NCBI GenBank assembly: GCA_900548505.1
Contig: URKI01000064.1
Span: forward strand, 1-10,275
Direction: 5' to 3'
Source: an uncultured Oscillibacter sp.
GTDB taxonomy: Bacteria; Bacillota; Clostridia; Oscillospirales; Oscillospiraceae
Length of the DNA: 10,275 nt
A program made the position numbers and the translations under genes. A model generated the notes under the pieces. That model was given only the letters and a program-made list of their open reading frames with translations. It did no database searches and was not told the DNA's origin. Each line of letters opens with the position of its first letter. The first letter of the stretch is position 1. Below are positions 6,926-10,275 of this stretch, one piece after another.

Positions 6926-7575
6926 CAGCGCGCCTCCTCTTCCGGCAGCTCCAGGATCTCCGCCAGCTCCGCAAACGAGCGGATATGCCAGCGGGCACAG
7001 CTCTCCTCGTCCGCCTCCCCCTCCGGCGTGAAGCGGCAGCCGTCGACGCCTGCGCCCTTTGCTGCCAGCATGTCCAGCTCCCGGTCGCCTACCGCCAGCG
7101 TGCGGGCAGGGTCCAGGCCGTGGGTGGAGAGCAGATAGAGGTTTCCCGCCGGGCTGGGCTTTCGTTCAAACCGGGTACCAGCGGACACCACGTCCTGGAA
7201 ATATCCCGTCAGTCCCGCGCCGGCCAGGTAGTCATGGACGGAGCCGCTGCGGTGGGTGAAGACGAAATTCCGCCCCCCTGCCGCCTGGAACCGGCGCAGC
7301 ATCTCCTCCGCATGGGGAAAAGGCAGCGCCTTGGGCTGGCCGTGCTGGGTAACCCAGTCCCGGTACACCCGGTCCACCGTCTCCGCATCCATGCCCGCCT
7401 GGGCGGCACAGTAGTCCAGCACCTCTCCGCGGGAACGGGTAAAATGCGCCAGCAGATCCTCCAGGGGCAGCAGGACGCCCAGCGCCGCCATTACCGACTG
7501 CAGGTCCCGGCACATGGGCGGGTAAGTGTCAAACAGCGTCCCGTCAAAGTCCCAAATGATATTATCGTAGCGCAT
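6925..7575 (-). CDS. HAD-superfamily phosphatase (phosphoglycolate phosphatase-like)
   Basis: This is a haloacid dehalogenase-type hydrolase, predicted to remove phosphate from a small metabolite. All four motifs are visible in the 216-residue protein: motif I DFDGT with nucleophile D9 and acid/base D11, motif II FVFTHRS (T107), motif III FERKP (K139) and motif IV VGDRELD (D164, D168). A helical cap between motifs I and II (about 20-95) places it with the Gph/PGMB-like subfamily. The substrate is unknown: phosphoglycolate, a sugar phosphate or a nucleotide are all possible. I choose the ATG at 7575, whose product starts MRYDNIIWDFDGT, because AAGGAG lies 7 nt before it. An upstream ATG at 7581 sits only 1 nt from that site. 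First gene of the five-gene operon, with its promoter at 7606-7634. Confidence 0.9.
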   Translation of the reverse strand: MRYDNIIWDFDGTLFDTYPPMCRDLQSVMAALGVLLPLEDLLAHFTRSRGEVLDYCAAQAGMDAETVDRVYRDWVTQHGQPKALPFPHAEEMLRRFQAAGGRNFVFTHRSGSVHDYLAGAGLTGYFQDVVSAGTRFERKPSPAGNLYLLSTHGLDPARTLAVGDRELDMLAAKGAGVDGCRFTPEGEADEESCARWHIRSFAELAEILELPEEEAR

Positions 7576-7605
7576 AACCATGCTCCTTTTCACTAATTGG
7601 GTATC

Positions 7606-7634
7606 AGTATAGCAAATCCACATTCTTTTCGCAA
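7606..7634 (-). promoter_or_regulatory. Promoter of the HAD-ymdB-ybaK-sbcD-like-ansA operon
   Basis: The minus strand shows -10 box TATACT (7611-7606) with an extended TGC just before it. It lies 17 bp from -35 box TTGCGA (7634-7629), four of six consensus matches. Transcription would start near 7600, about 25 nt before the HAD ATG. It is the only clear promoter for the five genes, and it diverges from that of the LysR regulator about 80 bp away. Confidence 0.72.
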
Positions 7635-7661
7635 AGGCTTCTGAAAAATTTTTGCACCCCG

Positions 7662-7690
7662 TTGCCTTTCGCCCGTCGCTTGCTTATAAT
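7662..7690 (+). promoter_or_regulatory. Promoter of the first LysR-type regulator
   Basis: TTGCCT (7662-7667) and a perfect TATAAT (7685-7690) are separated by 17 bp on the plus strand. Transcription should start at about 7697, leaving a leader of some 37 nt before the ATG at 7734. The -10 box overlaps the left arm of an inverted repeat (7680-7710), which suggests autoregulation. Confidence 0.8.
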
Positions 7691-7710
7691 GGGGAGCGTG
7701 CAATAAGCAA
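7680..7710. promoter_or_regulatory. Inverted repeat over the LysR -10 box, candidate operator
   Basis: TTGCTTAT (7680-7687) and ATAAGCAA (7703-7710) are perfect 8-bp arms separated by 15 bp, so half-site centres are 23 bp (about two helical turns) apart. The left arm overlaps the TATAAT box and the right arm falls downstream of the start site. Bound protein would block the regulator's own promoter. The spacing is wider than the T-N11-A core usual for LysR-type sites, so another repressor is possible. Confidence 0.5.
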
Positions 7711-7733
7711 CACTGATTTCAGGAGGAGCCCCC

Positions 7734-8621
7734 ATGGCAGTCAAGCTGGAGCTGTATCGCGTGTTCAAGGAGGTTGCCGAGACCGGCAACATCTCCGTGG
7801 CCGCCAAGAATCTCTATATTTCCCAGTCCGCGGTAAGTCAATCGGTCAAGCAGCTGGAAAACGCTCTGCAGGCCCGTCTGTTCGCCCGCAGTCCCCGGGG
7901 CGTCACCCTGACCGGGGAGGGCCAGATGCTCTATCAGTACGTCCGCAGCGCCCTGGGGCTCATCGCCACCGGTGAGGACAAGCTCTCCCAGGCCCAGCAG
8001 CTGCTGCTGGGCACGCTGGTCATCGGCGCCAGCGACACGGTCACCAGCTTCTTCCTCACCTCCTATCTGGACGAGTTCCACCGCCAGCACCCGGGCATCC
8101 GGCTCAAGATCGTCAGCGGCCGCAGCGCCAAGGTGCTCAGCCTGCTCAAGTCCGGTGCGGTGGATATCGCCTTTGCCTCCTCCCCGTCGGATAACGCTCT
8201 GGAGTGCTGGCCCTGCTTCGCCACCCACACGGCCTTTGTGGCCGGCAGCGGCTACCCCTGCGACTTCGGCCACCGCTACACCCGCCAGGAGATCGCCGCT
8301 TTCCCGCTGATCCTGCTGGAACGCAAGGCCAGCAGCCGGGTGTTTCTGGAGCAGGAATTTCTTAAAAGCGGCGTGTCCCTCACGCCGGAGATTGAGCTCT
8401 CTTCCCGGCAGCTGCTGGTGTCTCTGGCCAAGATCGGCCTGGGCGTGGCAGGCGTCACTCTGGAATTTGTCCAGGACGCCCTGGAGAGCGGGGACATCCG
8501 CCTTCTGAAAACCGATTTTGAGATCCCCAAGCGCAGCGTGGATATGTGCACGCTGCGGGACGTGGCCCCCACGGCAGCCGCCAGCGCCTTTATGGAGATG
8601 GTGCGCCGTGGACATGTGTGA
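7734..8621 (+). CDS. LysR-type transcriptional regulator (first)
   Basis: The 295-residue protein has the LysR layout. An N-terminal winged helix-turn-helix spans about residues 4-63 (GNISVAAKNLYISQSAVSQS, then KQLENALQARLF), followed by a linker helix and an effector-binding domain (about 90-290) starting LLLGTLVIGASDTVTSFFL. The ATG at 7734 follows AGGAGG at 7721-7726 with a 7-nt spacing. The gene diverges from the HAD-ymdB operon and is immediately followed by a UPF0126 membrane protein gene. By the usual LysR logic it could control its own gene plus either neighbour. The co-inducer is unknown. Resemblance to CysL/YwfK-type regulators is only a general impression. Confidence 0.95.
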   Translation: MAVKLELYRVFKEVAETGNISVAAKNLYISQSAVSQSVKQLENALQARLFARSPRGVTLTGEGQMLYQYVRSALGLIATGEDKLSQAQQLLLGTLVIGASDTVTSFFLTSYLDEFHRQHPGIRLKIVSGRSAKVLSLLKSGAVDIAFASSPSDNALECWPCFATHTAFVAGSGYPCDFGHRYTRQEIAAFPLILLERKASSRVFLEQEFLKSGVSLTPEIELSSRQLLVSLAKIGLGVAGVTLEFVQDALESGDIRLLKTDFEIPKRSVDMCTLRDVAPTAAASAFMEMVRRGHV

Positions 8622-8636
8622 GAGGTGCGCCGTGGA
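8600..8636 (+). repeat. 13-bp direct repeat, 24-bp period, across the LysR/UPF0126 junction
   Basis: GGTGCGCCGTGGA occurs at 8600-8612 and again at 8624-8636. The first copy encodes the end of the LysR protein. The second follows its stop and contains the proposed GTG start of the next gene. The 24-bp period keeps both copies in one reading frame, so each offers a GTG start (8608, 8632) for the membrane protein. Confidence 0.8.
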
Positions 8637-9261
8637 GACATTCATCCTGATCCTGGAGCTGGCGGGCACCATGGCCTTTGCCGCCTCCGGCGCCATCACC
8701 GCCCTGAAAAAGGGCATGGACCTGTTCGGCGTATGCATCCTGGGTCTGACCACCGCCGTGGGCGGCGGTGTCATCCGGGACGTGATCTTAGGCAACACCC
8801 CGCCGGCCACGTTCCTCAACCCCATCTACGCCTCCGTGGCACTGGTGACTTCTCTGGTGCTGTTTCTGCCCCGCATCCGGCATCTGCTCATGTGGGACCA
8901 GCGGCTCTATGACCTGTCCATGCTGATCCTGGACTCCCTGGGTCTTGGGATCTTCACCGTGGTGGGCATCCGCATCGCCTGGCGCTCCATGGCAGAGCCC
9001 CCGCTCTTTTTGCTGGTGTTCGTGGGCGTGGTCACCGGCGTAGGCGGCGGCGTGCTGCGGGATGTGATGGCCGGCGATACGCCGTACATCTTCGTCAAGC
9101 ACATCTATGCCTGCGCCTCCCTGGCCGGCGCTCTGGCCTGTGCCATGCTGTGGCGCCCGGCAGGAGAAGTGGCCGCCATCCTCACCGGCGCGGGCGTGGT
9201 GGTGCTCATCCGCTTCCTCTCCGCCCACTATCGCTGGAATCTCCCCCGCGCACAGGACTAA
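8632..9261 (+). CDS. UPF0126 / YicG-type inner membrane protein (glycine transporter/TRIC-like family)
   Basis: The protein is about 209 residues with some seven hydrophobic segments and the family's internal duplication. GGGVIRDVILGNTPPATF in the first half is mirrored by GGGVLRDVMAGDTPYIF in the second. Members are proposed to be glycine transporters or TRIC-like cation channels in the cytoplasmic membrane; the substrate here is not known. I choose the GTG at 8632 (product METFILILELAGT) because AGAGG lies 6 nt before it and the hydrophobic domain starts at once, as in E. coli YicG. The ATG at 8614 (six more residues, overlapping the LysR stop by 8 nt) and the GTG at 8608 are alternatives with poorer ribosome sites. 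It probably forms an operon with the LysR gene and is terminated by the hairpin at 9264-9313. Confidence 0.92.
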   Translation: METFILILELAGTMAFAASGAITALKKGMDLFGVCILGLTTAVGGGVIRDVILGNTPPATFLNPIYASVALVTSLVLFLPRIRHLLMWDQRLYDLSMLILDSLGLGIFTVVGIRIAWRSMAEPPLFLLVFVGVVTGVGGGVLRDVMAGDTPYIFVKHIYACASLAGALACAMLWRPAGEVAAILTGAGVVVLIRFLSAHYRWNLPRAQD

Positions 9262-9263
9262 GC

Positions 9264-9313
9264 AAAACTGCCCCGGACCGTCCGCCTTACGGCGTGTGGT
9301 CCGGGGCAGTTTT
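9264..9313. terminator. Bidirectional intrinsic terminator between convergent genes
   Basis: AAAACTGCCCCGGACC (9264-9279) and GGTCCGGGGCAGTTTT (9298-9313) are perfect 16-bp arms around an 18-nt loop. T runs flank the stem on both strands, so it can end transcription of the UPF0126 gene from the left and of the second LysR gene from the right. The stop codon of the LysR gene (9289-9287) lies in the loop, and one stem arm encodes part of its C-terminus. Confidence 0.92.
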
Positions 9314-10189
9314 TTCTTCCTGGGGCAGCGCCCGGAAGTACTCCACAATGAAGCGCCGCAGCTGCCGCACCGGCTCGGGGTGGTAGGCGTCCTTTTTCCA
9401 GGACAGCACCAGCCGCAGGCACGGCACGCTCTCCGCAATGGGCAGCTCCCGGATGCCGGTCTTGTCCTGTGCCTGCAGGGTATAGACCGGCACGATGGCA
9501 AAGCCCATGCCCCGCTCCACCAGATTGCGGATCATGAGGGGGTCGTCGCTGTAAATGGGGCGGCGCACCCGCACGTCGAACTCATCCAGCACCTGCTGCA
9601 AGATGACGCTGATGAAGCGGTTGGGAGCAAGGCCGATCATGGGCTGGCCCGTCAGATCCCCCAGGCGCACCGCCTCCCCGGCGGCCAGGGGATGCTCCCG
9701 GGGCAGCCACACCCGGAACGGGTCCTCCACCAGCTCCACGCTGGAGTACTTGGGCGGGTGGATCAGCGTGGAGCCGATCATCAGGTCATACTCCTGGTTG
9801 CGGATCACATTGTTGTCGTTTTGCACCACGCTGACGGCAACATCCGGGCTGCGCTCATAAAACCGCGCCAGAAGGTCCGGCAGGAAGCTGGCCGCCGCGC
9901 GGGCCACCAGCCGCACCGGCTGGCGCTCCTGCTGGACGCCCCGCAGCTCCGCGCGGATGTCCCCCACGTGCTTGAGCACCTCCCCGGCCCGGGTCTGGAG
10001 CAGCGTACCGCTCTCCGTCAGCACGATGCTGCGGCCCCGCCGCTCGAAGAGCTTGGTGCCCAGTTCCTCCTCCAGCTGCCGGATGACCCGGCTGAGGGCC
10101 GGCTCCGACAAATTCAGTTCCCGGGCCGCCCGGGTCATATGTTCCATCTCCGCCACCTTGGCAAAATACCTTAATTGATACAGCTCCAT
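9287..10189 (-). CDS. LysR-type transcriptional regulator (second)
   Basis: The 300-residue protein begins MELYQLRYFAKVAEMEHMTR, a typical LysR winged helix-turn-helix (about 1-60, with LSEPALSRVIRQLEEELGTK as recognition region). The linker helix and an effector-binding domain (about 90-290) follow, including the conserved ERGMGFAIVPVY segment near the C-terminus. The start resembles GltC-like regulators, but this does not fix a function. The ATG at 10189 is preceded by GAGGAG. It converges with the UPF0126 gene, and its divergent neighbour, which might have been its target, is lost because the biological sequence ends at about 10231. It is not closely similar to the first LysR regulator in the window, so the two do not look like a recent duplication. 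Confidence 0.95.
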   Translation of the reverse strand: MELYQLRYFAKVAEMEHMTRAARELNLSEPALSRVIRQLEEELGTKLFERRGRSIVLTESGTLLQTRAGEVLKHVGDIRAELRGVQQERQPVRLVARAAASFLPDLLARFYERSPDVAVSVVQNDNNVIRNQEYDLMIGSTLIHPPKYSSVELVEDPFRVWLPREHPLAAGEAVRLGDLTGQPMIGLAPNRFISVILQQVLDEFDVRVRRPIYSDDPLMIRNLVERGMGFAIVPVYTLQAQDKTGIRELPIAESVPCLRLVLSWKKDAYHPEPVRQLRRFIVEYFRALPQEEKTAPDHTP

Positions 10190-10217
10190 GTTGTCCGCTC
10201 CTCAGGGATTTTTCTTC

Positions 10218-10223
10218 ATTATA
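10218..10223 (-). promoter_or_regulatory. Extended -10 box of the second LysR gene; -35 missing
   Basis: The minus strand reads TGTTATAAT, a perfect TATAAT (10223-10218) with a TG extension. With a 17-bp spacer the -35 box would fall at 10241-10246, which is adapter sequence, so the true -35 and any operator beyond are not in this assembly. Confidence 0.65.
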
Positions 10224-10231
10224 ACATACTC

Positions 10232-10275
10232 CTGTCTCTTATACACATCTGACGCTGCCGACGACTAGTCGAGTG
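10232..10275 (+). other. Nextera (Tn5) sequencing adapter read-through at the contig end, not genomic
   Basis: Positions 10232-10250 read CTGTCTCTTATACACATCT, the 19-bp Tn5 mosaic end used in Nextera libraries. Positions 10251-10264 read GACGCTGCCGACGA, the rest of the reverse complement of the Read 1 transposase adapter. The next eight bases, CTAGTCGA, sit where the i5 index belongs; their complement TCGACTAG is, from memory, a standard Nextera XT v2 index (S513). The final GTG starts the P5 tail. A natural Tn5-like end would not carry the adapter and index bases. Confidence 0.97.

Noticed and set aside
5588..7138. Plus-strand open frame of 516 codons opposite ybaK, ymdB and part of the HAD gene
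   Set aside because: It lies antisense to three well-supported genes with intact catalytic motifs and has no recognisable fold or good ribosome binding site.
7652..7703. TTGCAC (7652-7657) and GTGCAA (7698-7703) as a looping operator pair between the divergent promoters
   Set aside because: Six-base arms 40 bp apart are likely by chance in this region, and the second arm overlaps the stronger 8-bp repeat.
7719..8825. Minus-strand open frame of 368 codons opposite the first LysR gene
   Set aside because: The plus strand has a full LysR protein with promoter and ribosome binding site; the opposite frame crosses the promoter and two genes without domain signal.
10232..10250. Tn5 mosaic end as evidence of a natural transposon insertion
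   Set aside because: It is followed exactly by the Nextera adapter, an index-length octamer and the start of the P5 tail, and it lies at the very end of the sequence.

Overview
The window looks like a contig end from a GC-rich member of the Clostridia, most likely an Oscillospiraceae-type gut anaerobe. The evidence is a T-box riboswitch in front of a tRNA synthetase gene, strong GGAGG-type ribosome binding sites, consensus sigma-A promoters, and protein families common there (YmdB, a clostridial-type pyruvate carboxylase, cytosolic asparaginase). The lineage is an inference. High GC explains the many long open frames antisense to real genes, none of which I accept.

Layout. Positions 1-1168 (minus) hold the N-terminal biotin carboxylase part of pyruvate carboxylase, cut by the window edge, with its own promoter. 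Positions 1408-3165 (minus) encode a threonyl-tRNA synthetase lacking the usual N-terminal TGS domain. It is controlled by a complete T-box leader (about 3196-3447) with a strong promoter at 3453-3481. Upstream lies a tightly packed minus-strand operon, in transcription order: HAD phosphatase (7575-6925), YmdB-type phosphodiesterase, YbaK-type tRNA deacylase, SbcD/YhaO-like metallophosphoesterase and type I asparaginase (ending at 3528). Gaps in it run from a 1-nt overlap to 36 nt, and one promoter lies at 7606-7634.

Divergent from that operon is a LysR-type regulator (7734-8621, plus), followed almost without a gap by a UPF0126/YicG-type membrane protein. An inverted repeat covers the regulator's own -10 box. 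A convergent second LysR-type regulator (9287-10189, minus) shares a perfect 16-bp stem terminator with the YicG gene, and this regulator's stop codon lies in the terminator loop.

The last 44 bases (10232-10275) are not biological. They match the Nextera/Tn5 sequencing adapter with an index and the start of the P5 tail, so the real sequence ends at about 10231, just upstream of the second regulator's -10 box.

Functionally this is a mostly housekeeping region: amino-acid and tRNA quality control (ThrRS, YbaK, asparaginase), nucleotide and phosphate metabolism (HAD, YmdB, SbcD-like) and anaplerosis (pyruvate carboxylase). I see no mobile element, CRISPR array, defence island, tRNA or rRNA gene. 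The points most worth a second look are the adapter tail, the TGS-less ThrRS with its T-box, the LysR operator candidate and the unusual five-gene operon.
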